Source of the DNA: Ruegeria atlantica
GTDB taxonomy: Bacteria > Pseudomonadota > Alphaproteobacteria > Rhodobacterales > Rhodobacteraceae
Length of the DNA: 64,000 nucleotides
Direction of reading: 5' to 3'
Assembly (NCBI RefSeq): GCF_013032455.1
Contig: NZ_WQCF01000005.1
Location: forward strand, 1 to 64,000
The notes beneath the pieces were generated by a model that made no database searches, was not told where the DNA came from, and worked only from the letters and a program-made list of their open reading frames with translations. Positions 42,495-52,198 of this stretch are shown here, one piece after another (position 1 is the first letter of the stretch; the number at the start of each line of letters is the position of its first letter). The position numbers were made by a program, and so were the translations under genes.

Positions 42495-44069
42495 TCACGC
42501 GTTCAGCACTGTATCCGCCGACGTTCTGAGCGCATAGGACGTTACCGGCTGCGACACGTTGTGCAGCTTGATTTCGCCCAGGGGCAATGCACTGGCGCAA
42601 GCGGGTTGAATGTCGGCTGAGACAACAATCCGGTGCCCCACATTTTTCCCGTATTCCCCCAGGCGGGCGGCGATATTTGCGGCTTGCCCGATGACAGTGA
42701 AATCCAATCGCTCGCGCGATCCGACATTGCCGTAGGTGACCCGCCCATAGGCCACTCCGATGGAGCAATCACAATGGGTGTCGTCGCCGGAAACGCGCAG
42801 CTCACCCAGTTTCCCGACAATTTCGATGGCAGAGCGTTGTGCGCTCCCTCGTGCTGCGATCGAATCTTCACCCTCGGGAAAGACGGCCAACACAGCGTCG
42901 CCGATGAATTTCAATACCTCGCCACCATTGTCATGCACGATACCTGAAACGGTTTCGAAAAAATCGTTCAGCAGGCTGATATAAGCTGTACGGCCAAGCT
43001 TCTCTTCCAAACTGGTTGAATTACGCAAATCGCAAAACATGATGGCGGCGTCGATTTCATCTCCATCGCCGCGTCGAATCTCACCGCCCAGCACGCGCGC
43101 GCCAGAGCGTTTGCCCACATATGTTTCCAGCAATACCTGCGCGTTCTCGCGCTGCATGAATACCTCATAGAACCGGGCAATGACGGATGAGCATTCGAAC
43201 ACCAGCCCGAGGTTTTCTGTAGTGAACCCGTCCGGGTGGTCACAGGTCAGGGTCAGCACATTGGTCCTGCCATCCGAGAACGGAAGTGGCATGGCAACAT
43301 AGTCGGTCGCGCCCTTGGCTCGCAAATCCTCCATGATCGGAAAGCTGTTCTGGGGGTTTTCGTCGTTTAGCCGCTGACGTACGCCGCCCAACCCGTTCGA
43401 GACATGTCGCAGGGGACTGTTGATATAGGCGGGATGATCGTGGATTTCATAGGTCGGCACATTGGTCGAAATTTCTGCCTCACCCTTCTCCCAGATATAA
43501 TGTTTGCCTGCGATCAGCGGATGTAGAGACCAGGTCAGGATACTCAGGCGCTGAATGGCAATGCCATGTTCCAGCATTTTTTCGGCAAGCGCTTTGGTAA
43601 AGGCTTCGGGAGTGCCATTTTCGGATGCGCCACGCATCAGCCAATCAATCAAGGGGCCGCTAATGTTTCCGTCATCGGGTTCTCGCAGGGTGTTTTCGCC
43701 TAGATCGACATGTGTGTAGGCGCCGGGCATGAAGCCGACACATCCCTGAATAGCGATACTTTCTGGCAGCGCTTCTTCATAGGCCCAGACGGAATTGGCC
43801 AACCGCTGACCGTCCAGAATAACGTCGTGATAGGTCGCGGTCCCTTTGAATGGACAAAAGGTCTGCAGGTCGGTTTCCTCACCCAGATCAACGCAGACAT
43901 CCGCACGCGGGATGTAGAGCGTGGCGGGCAGCCGCGTTTCATACATGACTTTGGCATTGGAGCTTTTGGCCAGCAGAATGTCATCTCGGTAAATCGCGAT
44001 CTGGCCGGTCAGCGGCTCGACCGAGATTCCATAGCCTTTGGTTTTGGGTGTGGTATGGACGTTCATCAT
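42495..44069 (-). CDS. DUF427-linker-class III adenylate cyclase fusion
   Basis: A 524-residue cytosolic protein with three parts. Residues about 14-125 match DUF427 (NTP_transf_9): TFCPFKGTATYHDVILDG at 70-87 and an AWYYP-like VWAYEEALPESI. Residues about 130-325 look GAF-like (TDYVAMPLPFSDG). Residues about 335-520 are a class III cyclase: metal aspartates D347 (FCDLRNST) and D391 (FIGDAV), adenine-selecting K387, D456, and the transition-state pair N465/R469. All six catalytic positions seem intact, so cAMP synthesis is likely. DUF427 presumably senses a ligand. It lies downstream of the winged-helix membrane protein gene; an inverted repeat is 45 bp upstream of its start. Confidence 0.85.
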   Translation of the reverse strand: MMNVHTTPKTKGYGISVEPLTGQIAIYRDDILLAKSSNAKVMYETRLPATLYIPRADVCVDLGEETDLQTFCPFKGTATYHDVILDGQRLANSVWAYEEALPESIAIQGCVGFMPGAYTHVDLGENTLREPDDGNISGPLIDWLMRGASENGTPEAFTKALAEKMLEHGIAIQRLSILTWSLHPLIAGKHYIWEKGEAEISTNVPTYEIHDHPAYINSPLRHVSNGLGGVRQRLNDENPQNSFPIMEDLRAKGATDYVAMPLPFSDGRTNVLTLTCDHPDGFTTENLGLVFECSSVIARFYEVFMQRENAQVLLETYVGKRSGARVLGGEIRRGDGDEIDAAIMFCDLRNSTSLEEKLGRTAYISLLNDFFETVSGIVHDNGGEVLKFIGDAVLAVFPEGEDSIAARGSAQRSAIEIVGKLGELRVSGDDTHCDCSIGVAYGRVTYGNVGSRERLDFTVIGQAANIAARLGEYGKNVGHRIVVSADIQPACASALPLGEIKLHNVSQPVTSYALRTSADTVLNA

Positions 44070-44105
44070 CAGACTCCCTGACGTGAGTCCTTATAGGATG
44101 GGCTT

Positions 44106-44123
44106 TTGGAATGAGTATTCCAA
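44106..44123. promoter_or_regulatory. Inverted repeat upstream of the cyclase gene
   Basis: TTGGAAT-GAGT-ATTCCAA is a perfect 7-4-7 repeat centred about 45 bp upstream of the DUF427-cyclase ATG and 55 bp after the upstream gene's stop. There is no T-run on the cyclase strand, so it is more likely an operator than a terminator. Confidence 0.45.
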
Positions 44124-44170
44124 GGGTTTCATCGCTAATTTATCACGCAGCCCCTTTGGGTGCGCCCGGA

Positions 44171-44872
44171 TCAGACCATCTGAATCACGTCTTTTTCGAT
44201 CGATAACATGTAGCCCTTTTTGGCGATGTTCTTGACCAACAACTCACTGACCATCTGATTGCCCAAAGCATCGCGCAGCCGTTTGATCCGGGTGGCTCCT
44301 GCTGCCTCATCACAATCGGCGGCGTCTTTGCCGGAAATCATCGCCTCGATCTGTACGCCCGACAGAACCTCGTCATCCAGACGGGATTCAGCCAGCACTG
44401 ACAGGGTTTCCATCGCCGCCGGGGTCAGTTTGAAATCCATGTTGTTGAGGTAAACGGTATTTTCCTCGCGACTGATCAGCAGCGAAGTCACCTGAATGCC
44501 TGTGCGTTCGATCTGTGCCATTCGGCGATTTAACAGCACGAGCATCACCAGGAACACCAGCGCCGTGACCAGCATTGCGCTGGCAAAGACCAGCAGGACA
44601 AAAATGACCATTCGGTAACTGGACAGCGTATCAGCAAAGGCGGTGCCCGATTGCGCCAGAATTTCAAGCAGGCGGATTTCTGTCTGCGAGGTTAGATCGC
44701 TTTCTACAAACAAACGTTCGACCCGCGCGTTGAAAGCGTTGGCATCTGGTAGGGTCCAGAACAAAAAAATCGCTGCCGTGACCAGAATCAACACGATCGC
44801 CGCTATGCCTGCGCCGACCAGTCTGACACCGGATCGACGGGCTTCAGTAACGGAGATAGAATTTTCCGGCAT
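44171..44872 (-). CDS. Membrane-anchored protein with C-terminal OmpR-like winged helix
   Basis: A 233-residue protein: short N-terminus, TM1 (about 19-41), a periplasmic stretch of about 45 residues (42-87), TM2 (about 88-114), then a cytoplasmic part whose end (about 148-224) has the winged-helix pattern FKLTPAAMETLSVLAE, TRIKRLRDALG and LLVKNIAKKGYML. That is the OmpR/PhoB DNA-binding form. ToxR and CadC have the same kind of domain at the other end of the chain. It probably senses an envelope signal and binds DNA from the membrane. The gene overlaps the upstream exported-protein gene by 29 bp; an AGGAAGG site supports the start. Confidence 0.75.
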   Translation of the reverse strand: MPENSISVTEARRSGVRLVGAGIAAIVLILVTAAIFLFWTLPDANAFNARVERLFVESDLTSQTEIRLLEILAQSGTAFADTLSSYRMVIFVLLVFASAMLVTALVFLVMLVLLNRRMAQIERTGIQVTSLLISREENTVYLNNMDFKLTPAAMETLSVLAESRLDDEVLSGVQIEAMISGKDAADCDEAAGATRIKRLRDALGNQMVSELLVKNIAKKGYMLSIEKDVIQMV

Positions 44873-45131
44873 TGGCCTTCCTTTTATCCAACCCTTCTGG
44901 TCCGAATACGGACATGACGTTCAGCAAGGTCCACCCCGACCCTTTCAGGCGCTGGGCGACCTCTTTCTTGGCCTTTCCCTTACCGCAGGAGTTCACCTGC
45001 ATAACGCCATAATGCAGGCGCAGCGGATTGTCCTGCTTGGCCTTGTAGTCGGCATAACAATCCGCCGCCGACGCAGTAGTTCCAAGCGTTATCAGGGCCA
45101 AAACGGCCAGAGAAGAGAGGATCTGTTTCAT
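44844..45131 (-). CDS. Small exported protein overlapping the membrane regulator gene
   Basis: A 95-residue protein: signal peptide (MKQILSSLAVLALITLGTTASA, cleavage about 22), then an approximately 73-residue mature chain with C25 and C48, conserved-looking QVNSCGKGKAKKEVAQRLKGSGWTLLNVMSVFGPEGLDKRK and a basic end. I do not assign a family. The ATG at 45131 fits the signal peptide better than the one six codons before. The 29-bp overlap with the downstream membrane regulator gene suggests coupled synthesis and perhaps direct contact in the periplasm. Confidence 0.68.
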   Translation of the reverse strand: MKQILSSLAVLALITLGTTASAADCYADYKAKQDNPLRLHYGVMQVNSCGKGKAKKEVAQRLKGSGWTLLNVMSVFGPEGLDKRKANAGKFYLRY

Positions 45132-45154
45132 AGGCCGCATCCTGCGCACGGGTC

Positions 45155-45205
45155 GGCCTGATATTCAATAACCTAAAGGGTTTCCGGGGCCTGATATCGA
45201 ATAAC
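45155..45205. promoter_or_regulatory. Two 18-bp direct repeats, 33-bp period
   Basis: GGCCTGATATTCAATAAC (45155-45172) and GGCCTGATATCGAATAAC (45188-45205) agree at 16 of 18 positions and are spaced by 33 bp, about three helical turns. A partial third GATATCGA-containing copy lies at 45251. They occupy the divergent region between the two exported-protein genes. OmpR-type winged-helix proteins bind direct repeats, so the adjacent membrane regulator is the natural candidate. Confidence 0.5.
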
Positions 45206-45307
45206 ACCGGCCCGTTATTGCTTGTCGGAGTGGGGTGCAACCAGTGTCGGGATATCGAGCAAATGGCCCAGCACCGGGCGCATTAGGACTATTAAAGGAC
45301 AAGCACC

Positions 45308-45796
45308 ATGCACAAGAGATTTATCGCTTTGATCGTGGCGTCTGCGGTTGCCATTACAGGTATCTCGGCTTCGCAGGCGCGGGCGGCTGATGCCGAAGAC
45401 ATTATTGGCGGGTTGGCGGCCATCGCGCTGCTTGGCGTTGCCGTGAAGCATTTCAGCGACGAAAACAAAAAGAACACCGTGACGCATAACTATAATCACA
45501 TATATAAGGCGCCCAAGAAACATGTGCGCAAGCAGCCAAAACACAGGCCGCATCACGTGCGCCCGCTGCCAAAGCGTGTTGCACGCTACAACTTGCCACA
45601 ACGATGCTTGCATACGTTCGAAGGGTATTCCCCGAAGCGCCCGCTGCTGGGGACTCAGTGCCTTAACAAGCACTACAAATACAGCGATAGCCTGCCGCAA
45701 CAGTGCAAGGTCGGGTTCTGGAACGGCAAAAAGGTCAAGCGGGCTTACGAACCTGCCTGCCTGCGCCAGAAAGGATACCGCGTGAGTTACAAGTGA
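45308..45796 (+). CDS. Exported basic protein, function unknown
   Basis: A 162-residue protein with a signal peptide (cleavage near 27, ASQARA), a short hydrophobic segment ([15 protein letters not shown], about 32-46), a strongly basic histidine/lysine-rich middle (about 60-92), and a C-terminal half with four cysteines ([34 protein letters not shown]) that probably form two disulfides. Its C-terminal pattern is reminiscent of small alphaproteobacterial exported proteins of unknown role. It diverges from the minus-strand regulator cluster across the direct repeats. Confidence 0.7.
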   Translation: MHKRFIALIVASAVAITGISASQARAADAEDIIGGLAAIALLGVAVKHFSDENKKNTVTHNYNHIYKAPKKHVRKQPKHRPHHVRPLPKRVARYNLPQRCLHTFEGYSPKRPLLGTQCLNKHYKYSDSLPQQCKVGFWNGKKVKRAYEPACLRQKGYRVSYK

Positions 45797-45837
45797 CAGA
45801 TTTCGAGCAGGAGTGGCGCCACAGAAGCGCCACGCGG

Positions 45838-45871
45838 GAGAGGGTGGCGCAGGCCGCCCTCTCTTTTTTTC
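45838..45871 (+). terminator. Terminator before rnhB
   Basis: GAGAGGGTGGC (45838-45848) pairs with GCCGCCCTCTC (45853-45863) with one G-U pair, followed by a run of Ts (45862-45870). A second hairpin GTGGCGC/GCGCCAC (45813-45832) sits directly upstream. Confidence 0.85.
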
Positions 45872-45906
45872 TTGCGGTACGCTGTGAAACGCGGTTTTCC
45901 GGTGGC

Positions 45907-46524
45907 ATGACGACACCTGACTTTGAACTTGAAAAGGCGCTGTTGGCGCGCGGTTGCCTGAGGATCGCTGGCGTGGATGAGGTTGGGCGCGGGCCATTGG
46001 CTGGGCCTGTGGTCGCAGCCGCTGTTATCCTGAACCCCGACGATATTCCGGACGGGTTGAACGATTCCAAAAAGTTGACGGCAAAACGCCGCGAGGCTCT
46101 GGACGGCGCCTTGCGGGAACGGGCCGATTTCGCGGTGGCCGAAGCCTCGGTGGCCGAGATTGACGAGATCAACATTCTGCGGGCCTCTCACCTGGCGATG
46201 GCGCGGGCTATAGCGGCGTTGGATCCGGCCCCCGATTTTCTGCTGATTGATGGCAATATGATACCTAGTGGGCTGAAAATCCCGTCACAGGCAGTGATCA
46301 AGGGCGATGCCCGTTCCGTCTCAATCGCGGCCGCTTCGATCATCGCTAAAAACTGGCGCGATCAACTGATGGTGGATTTAGCGCAACAACATCCCGGCTA
46401 TGGCTGGGAGACAAACGCCGGTTATCCGTCGAAACAACACAAACAAGCGCTGCAAAATCTTGGTGTAACCCCACACCATAGACGTTCGTTCAAGCCGGTA
46501 CACAATATCTTGTATCAAGAGTAA
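45907..46524 (+). CDS. rnhB: Ribonuclease HII
   Basis: A 205-residue RNase that cleaves RNA in RNA-DNA hybrids and excises misincorporated ribonucleotides. The active site begins D24-E25 in [16 protein letters not shown]; the later DGNMIP and [21 protein letters not shown] carry the remaining aspartates. The ATG at 45907 is the family-like start; the frame open from 45703 overlaps the upstream gene and terminator and is not used. Confidence 0.94.
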   Translation: MTTPDFELEKALLARGCLRIAGVDEVGRGPLAGPVVAAAVILNPDDIPDGLNDSKKLTAKRREALDGALRERADFAVAEASVAEIDEINILRASHLAMARAIAALDPAPDFLLIDGNMIPSGLKIPSQAVIKGDARSVSIAAASIIAKNWRDQLMVDLAQQHPGYGWETNAGYPSKQHKQALQNLGVTPHHRRSFKPVHNILYQE

Positions 46525-47732
<1,208 letters not shown>

Positions 47733-47783
47733 TTTCACCAATACCGCCGGTGCCTGTGGCCTGACACAAGGCACTAAGCCTTG

Positions 47784-47810
47784 CCCCGCCGATCTCGGCG
47801 GGGTCTTTTG
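47784..47810 (+). terminator. Terminator after ccrM
   Basis: CCCCGCCGA (47784-47792) pairs with TCGGCGGGG (47795-47803) and is followed by TCTTTTGTTTT. Confidence 0.85.
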
Positions 47811-47876
47811 TTTTCCGAATGTCTGGTCTCGAATTCTGCCTTCTGTATTCTGCGGTGCAGTGAAGGAGCCTTAGCG

Positions 47877-49265
47877 ATGACGGATACTACAGCCAGCCCA
47901 TCCCGCCTTGACCGGCTCTCGGTGACGCGTCCGGACAGTTTCGATCTGGACAACAAATATACCGAGGCGGCACTGGAACGGCATAAACGCGAAGGGTTGG
48001 AGCTTGCCGTCCGCGCCCGGTGGATCGCTATGGGACTGACTGCGGTTCTGCTGGTTTTCCTCAACCCGCAATGGGAAGTGCTTTGGTATCACTTCATCCT
48101 GCTGCTGATCTGCGCCAATGGCTGGTTTATTCGGCGAGCAGGCCGGGTGGGGCAATCACGGGCCGAGTTGCTGCTGATATTTGTGGATCTACTGATCATG
48201 ACCCTGGGCATGATTATTCCGAACCCGTTCAGCGATGATGTCAGACCGTTGGCGATGCAGTATCGGTTCGACAATTTCCAGTACTTCTTCATCATTCTGG
48301 CAGCCGGCACGTTGGCTTATTCATGGCGCACGGTTATTGCGATCGGGTCCTGGACGGCGGGCATCTGGACTGCGGGATGGATCATTGCCTGGTGGGTTGC
48401 GACGCCGATGCCCGGTTTAAGCGAACGCGTGGCCGAGGCATTGGTCGGATACCCAGATGTCGCTGAATGGCTGAAACCAAACAGCTTTATGCCTGAGCTG
48501 CGCATTCAGCAGGTCATTGTGTTCATGATGGTTGCTGTGACGCTTGGCATTTCAATGCGCCGACTCAATCGGTTGTTGATGATGAATGCAGGTTTGGAGA
48601 GGGAGCGAGCAAACCTGTCACGATATTTTTCACCCAACGTGGTGGACGAATTGAGCCAGAATGACGAGCCGCTAAAGCAGGTGCGCAAAGAGAACATCGC
48701 GGTTCTGTTCATCGATATCGTCGGATTCACCAAATATGCCGCCGGGCGCGATCCTTATGAGGTGATCGAGGTATTGCGTGGGTTCCACGCCCGGATGGAG
48801 GCGGAGGTCTTCCGCCATCACGGCACATTGGACAAATATCTGGGTGACGGGTTGATGGCGACTTTTGGAACTCCGGTTCCCACGCCGCTGGACGCCAGCA
48901 ATGCGGTGGCTTGTGCCCGTGCAATGGTGGATGTGATCACGCGATGGAACGTTGAGCGTCGGCGGGCGGGCGAGCCTGAGATCAATATTGGGGTCGGGGT
49001 GCATTTTGGTTCGGTGGTTTTAGGCGACATAGGTGCCAACCGCCTGGAATTCGCGGTGATCGGGGATGCAGTGAACGTGGCCGCCAAGCTTGAGGCGATG
49101 ACCCGTGAGCTTCAAGCGCGTGTGGTCATAAGCGAAGCCGTTCGGGCGCAGCTAGGGGCGGAGGGTAACAGCAGTTCCGAATTGATGGTTGGGTTCGAGA
49201 AACAAGAAAACCGTGCCATCCGTGGGGTAGAGACCCTTATGGATGTGTGGGTGATGAGGGAGTGA
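47877..49265 (+). CDS. Membrane-bound class III adenylate/guanylate cyclase
   Basis: A 462-residue protein with six probable membrane helices in the first half (about 48-62, 69-86, 98-114, 136-150, 152-176, 211-228), then a catalytic domain (about 270-440). Metal aspartates are D280 (FIDIVGF) and D324 (YLGDG), with K320 at the base-selecting site and N400 in VNVAAKLEA. At the arginine position of the transition-state pair there is K404. The signal entering through the membrane part is unknown. A GAAGGAG ribosome site precedes the ATG. Confidence 0.85.
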   Translation: MTDTTASPSRLDRLSVTRPDSFDLDNKYTEAALERHKREGLELAVRARWIAMGLTAVLLVFLNPQWEVLWYHFILLLICANGWFIRRAGRVGQSRAELLLIFVDLLIMTLGMIIPNPFSDDVRPLAMQYRFDNFQYFFIILAAGTLAYSWRTVIAIGSWTAGIWTAGWIIAWWVATPMPGLSERVAEALVGYPDVAEWLKPNSFMPELRIQQVIVFMMVAVTLGISMRRLNRLLMMNAGLERERANLSRYFSPNVVDELSQNDEPLKQVRKENIAVLFIDIVGFTKYAAGRDPYEVIEVLRGFHARMEAEVFRHHGTLDKYLGDGLMATFGTPVPTPLDASNAVACARAMVDVITRWNVERRRAGEPEINIGVGVHFGSVVLGDIGANRLEFAVIGDAVNVAAKLEAMTRELQARVVISEAVRAQLGAEGNSSSELMVGFEKQENRAIRGVETLMDVWVMRE

Positions 49266-49334
49266 AGGCCCCCCACAGATCTGCCCTGCATCAGGGATGC
49301 AAGCCATATCGTTGGGCCGGGCAGCGTGCTGTTG

Positions 49335-50471
49335 TCAGGCCCTTGGGTTGGGGTTCAGGGACTTGTTGTAAGGCGTCCAGTCTGCGACTTCGGGGTAGTA
49401 TGTGCGGCGCCATGCGCGGACACGGGGGTTCATGACGCGTCGCCAGAGTGGAGGGATCATGGCAGCGACCGTCATAACCGGATAGCCGTAGGGCAGTTGC
49501 GGGGCGGTGTCTTCAGAGTGATGTTGCAGTAGCGGAAAGCGTCGGTTGGGTTTGTAGTGGTGGTCAGAGTGGCGCTGCAGGTTAATCAGTAGCCAGTTTG
49601 ATGCTTTTTGCGATGCATTCCACGAATGGCGTGGTTTGACATGTTCATACTTCCCCTCGCCCAGGTATTTGCGGGTCAGGCCGTAATGTTCAACGTAATT
49701 GACCAGTTCGAGCTGCCAGATGGCGACACCGGCCTGCAGCAGAAACAAGGCGAGGCCCGAGAAGCCTCCGATAAGGAATGCCAGCGCCAGCATGACGCCT
49801 TGCAGCGCCCAGTAGCGCCAGAATGGGTTGGCGGGATCGGTCCAGGGCCGATCCTTGCGGGCCAGCTTGTCCCGCTCGGCGCTAAAAGCAGAGATCAGGC
49901 ATTGTTTCAGTACGCGCGGGTAGAAACGGTGAAAGCCCTCGTTATAGCGCGCAGTGACCGGGTCGCGCGGGGTGCCGACATAGCGGTGGTGGACCAGCAG
50001 ATGTTCGGACCGGAAATGCGAATACAGCACCATGGCCAGCAGGATATCGCCCAGCCAGCGTTCGAACCGGCCTTTCTGGTGCATCAATTCATGGCTGTAG
50101 TTGATCCCGATCGTGCCCGAGATCACCCCCATGCCAAAGAACAACCCGATCTTGGCCAGTGTCGACAGGTGGTCAGTATGTGTGGCGTACCAGATCAACC
50201 CATATAGGGTTAAAAACTGCACCGGCACCCACACATTAGTCAGCAGGATGTACCAGCGCAGTACCGTATCATCGGCGTTCGGATCCGCGTTGCCAAGCTC
50301 TTGCCCGGTTAACTGGTCCAGCACGGCAAATGCCCACCAGGTCGATAGCGGGACCAGCAGCACCCACCAGCCACCTTCAAAAGCGGTGAACCAAATCAGC
50401 GGGATCAGCAGGAACGAAACCCAGAAAGGAAGGGCCGATTGCCAGCGAGACAAGGTAGCAGTTGCGATCAT
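49335..50471 (-). CDS. alkB: Alkane 1-monooxygenase
   Basis: A 378-residue membrane di-iron hydroxylase that starts degradation of medium-chain n-alkanes. The histidine boxes are all visible: HELMHQ (with NYSHELMHQ), HLLVHHRYVGTPRDP, the extra NYVEHYGL, and LQRHSDHHY. Six membrane helices precede and separate them. No rubredoxin gene is adjacent, so electron supply must come from elsewhere. A palindrome (50516-50527) lies 45 bp upstream. Confidence 0.92.
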   Translation of the reverse strand: MIATATLSRWQSALPFWVSFLLIPLIWFTAFEGGWWVLLVPLSTWWAFAVLDQLTGQELGNADPNADDTVLRWYILLTNVWVPVQFLTLYGLIWYATHTDHLSTLAKIGLFFGMGVISGTIGINYSHELMHQKGRFERWLGDILLAMVLYSHFRSEHLLVHHRYVGTPRDPVTARYNEGFHRFYPRVLKQCLISAFSAERDKLARKDRPWTDPANPFWRYWALQGVMLALAFLIGGFSGLALFLLQAGVAIWQLELVNYVEHYGLTRKYLGEGKYEHVKPRHSWNASQKASNWLLINLQRHSDHHYKPNRRFPLLQHHSEDTAPQLPYGYPVMTVAAMIPPLWRRVMNPRVRAWRRTYYPEVADWTPYNKSLNPNPRA

Positions 50472-50515
50472 TCTGGGGCTCCGAGCAGCTGCGGCAAGAT
50501 TAGTCCTAGTCCGAT

Positions 50516-50527
50516 ATTGTGCACAAT
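50516..50527. promoter_or_regulatory. Palindrome in the alkB promoter
   Basis: ATTGTGCACAAT is a perfect 12-bp palindrome in the 69-bp gap between mutY and alkB, about 45 bp upstream of the alkB start on the minus strand. It is a candidate operator; no regulator gene is adjacent. Confidence 0.4.
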
Positions 50528-50540
50528 GGGTTACCGGGGG

Positions 50541-51596
50541 TTACCGGTTGCGCCAAAGGTCATGGGCCTTGCGCATCACGGTGGGCAAGTCGCTCGGGCG
50601 AAAGGCGTGTTTTTCCATCACTATAAGGTCTTCGGGCGCGTAGGCAGGGGGCAAGGTAGCTGTCCAAATGCGCAGGATCAGGTGGAAATGGGTGAAAGTG
50701 TGGCGTACTTCGCCCGCCATTATCTGCCAGTCAGCCGCAAACGGAGGGGCTTCGATCGGAGCATCGGACCAATCCGATCCCGGCCACCCCAGCATCCCGC
50801 CCAGAAGCCCTTTGTCAGGGCGGCGTTCCAGCAGAAGGGCACCGTCATCGCTTTGGGCGATATAGACATGGCCATAGCGCGTGGGTTTGGGTTTTTTCGG
50901 TGTCTTGCGTGGCAATTCATTCTGGGTTCCGGCTGCACGGGCCAGACAGGGTTCGCGTAGGGGGCAGATGCCACAGGCCGGAGATTTCGGGGTGCAGATC
51001 GTTGCACCCAGATCCATTACTGCCTGCGCATAGTCTCCGGGTCGGATGTCGGGTGTTAGCGCGGCGGCTTTCTCTTTCAACAGCGGTTTTGAAGCGGGCA
51101 GGGGATCGTGAATGTCGTAGAGCCGCGCCATAACCCGTTCGACATTGCCGTCCAGCACCGTTTCGGTCTGGTCGAAGGCGATCGCCGAGATTGCGGCTGC
51201 GGTATAGGGGCCGATGCCGGGCAGCTTCAACAGGGTGTCGTAGGTGTCGGGGAAGGTGCCGCTGTGATCTTCGCTTACCACTCGGGCGCATTTCAGCAGG
51301 TTGCGGGCGCGGGCGTAATACCCCAGACCGGCCCATTCCCCCATGACCTGATCATCTGGGGCAGCGGCCAGCGCATCGACGGTAGGCCAGCGGGCGGTGA
51401 ACCGCAGGAAATAATCGCGGACGGCAGCAACGGTAGTTTGCTGCAGCATCACCTCGGACAACCAGACACGATAAGGGTCAGGTAACACGCCAGCTGCCCG
51501 ATCCGATGGGCCAACCCGCCAAGGCATCTGACGCGCGTGACGGTCATACCAGCCAAGCAAGGCAGCGCTCAGGTCATGTTGAATGGTGTCACGCAA
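50541..51596 (-). CDS. mutY: A/G-specific adenine DNA glycosylase
   Basis: A 351-residue repair enzyme that removes adenine opposite 8-oxoguanine. The catalytic glutamate is in SEVMLQQTTVAAV, the helix-hairpin-helix in LPGIGPYTAAAISAIAF with the following DGNVERV aspartate, and the 4Fe-4S ligands in CTPKSPACGICPLREPC (Cx6Cx2Cx5C). The C-terminal 130 residues form the NUDIX-like 8-oxoG reader. Confidence 0.95.
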   Translation of the reverse strand: MRDTIQHDLSAALLGWYDRHARQMPWRVGPSDRAAGVLPDPYRVWLSEVMLQQTTVAAVRDYFLRFTARWPTVDALAAAPDDQVMGEWAGLGYYARARNLLKCARVVSEDHSGTFPDTYDTLLKLPGIGPYTAAAISAIAFDQTETVLDGNVERVMARLYDIHDPLPASKPLLKEKAAALTPDIRPGDYAQAVMDLGATICTPKSPACGICPLREPCLARAAGTQNELPRKTPKKPKPTRYGHVYIAQSDDGALLLERRPDKGLLGGMLGWPGSDWSDAPIEAPPFAADWQIMAGEVRHTFTHFHLILRIWTATLPPAYAPEDLIVMEKHAFRPSDLPTVMRKAHDLWRNR

Positions 51597-51677
51597 CTTT
51601 TATGTATCTCCCTGTCGGGTTTCGCTGGCGTCCGGTGCTACGCCCTTTACAATAGCGGCGCAGGAGTTGGAAACCAG

Positions 51678-52184
51678 ATGCAGCGCAGACGTTCTTCGAC
51701 CCGCGGGTTCAAACGCACCGCGACATTGCTGAACGGCCAGATCAGGCGCGCCGGTGAAAGCCGGGGCTTTGCCGTATCGCGCCTGTTGACCCATTGGGTC
51801 GAGATCGTGGGCCAGGACATGGCAGCCATCGCAAGGCCGGTAAACGTGGGCTATGGCAAAGGCGGGATCGGCGCGACGCTGACTGTTTTGACTACCGGCC
51901 CGCAGGCTCCGATGCTGGAGATGCAGAAGGAACAGCTGCGCAACAAGGTGAACGCGGTTTATGGCTATAACGCCATCAGCCGGGTGCGCATCACCCAGAC
52001 CGCTCCGACAGGATTTGCCGAGGGGCAAGCCAGTTTCGACCACAAACCGAAATCGGCGAAACCCAAGATTGACCCAGAGATTGAGGCCGAGGCAGACCGA
52101 ACCGCACGCGACGTTCACGATGGTGAACTGCGCGCGGCTCTTGAACGTCTGGGGAGAAACGTTTTATCCAAGCAAAAACGCTGA
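51678..52184 (+). CDS. DUF721 (DciA-like) protein
   Basis: A 168-residue protein whose body LLTHWVEIVGQDMAAIARPVNVGYGKGG and MLEMQKEQLRNKVNAVYGYNAISRVRI fits DUF721. Members include DciA, a loader of the replicative helicase DnaB in bacteria lacking DnaC. The C-terminal part is charged and probably disordered. The ATG at 51678 is preferred to the long upstream extension that overlaps the divergent mutY. It is 14 bp before the DsbA-like gene. Confidence 0.78.
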   Translation: MQRRRSSTRGFKRTATLLNGQIRRAGESRGFAVSRLLTHWVEIVGQDMAAIARPVNVGYGKGGIGATLTVLTTGPQAPMLEMQKEQLRNKVNAVYGYNAISRVRITQTAPTGFAEGQASFDHKPKSAKPKIDPEIEAEADRTARDVHDGELRAALERLGRNVLSKQKR

Positions 52185-52198
52185 GAAAGGGCTGAGAA

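Noticed and set aside
45703..45906. Extension of rnhB to 45703
   Set aside because: It crosses the upstream gene's end and a strong terminator; the family start is the ATG at 45907.
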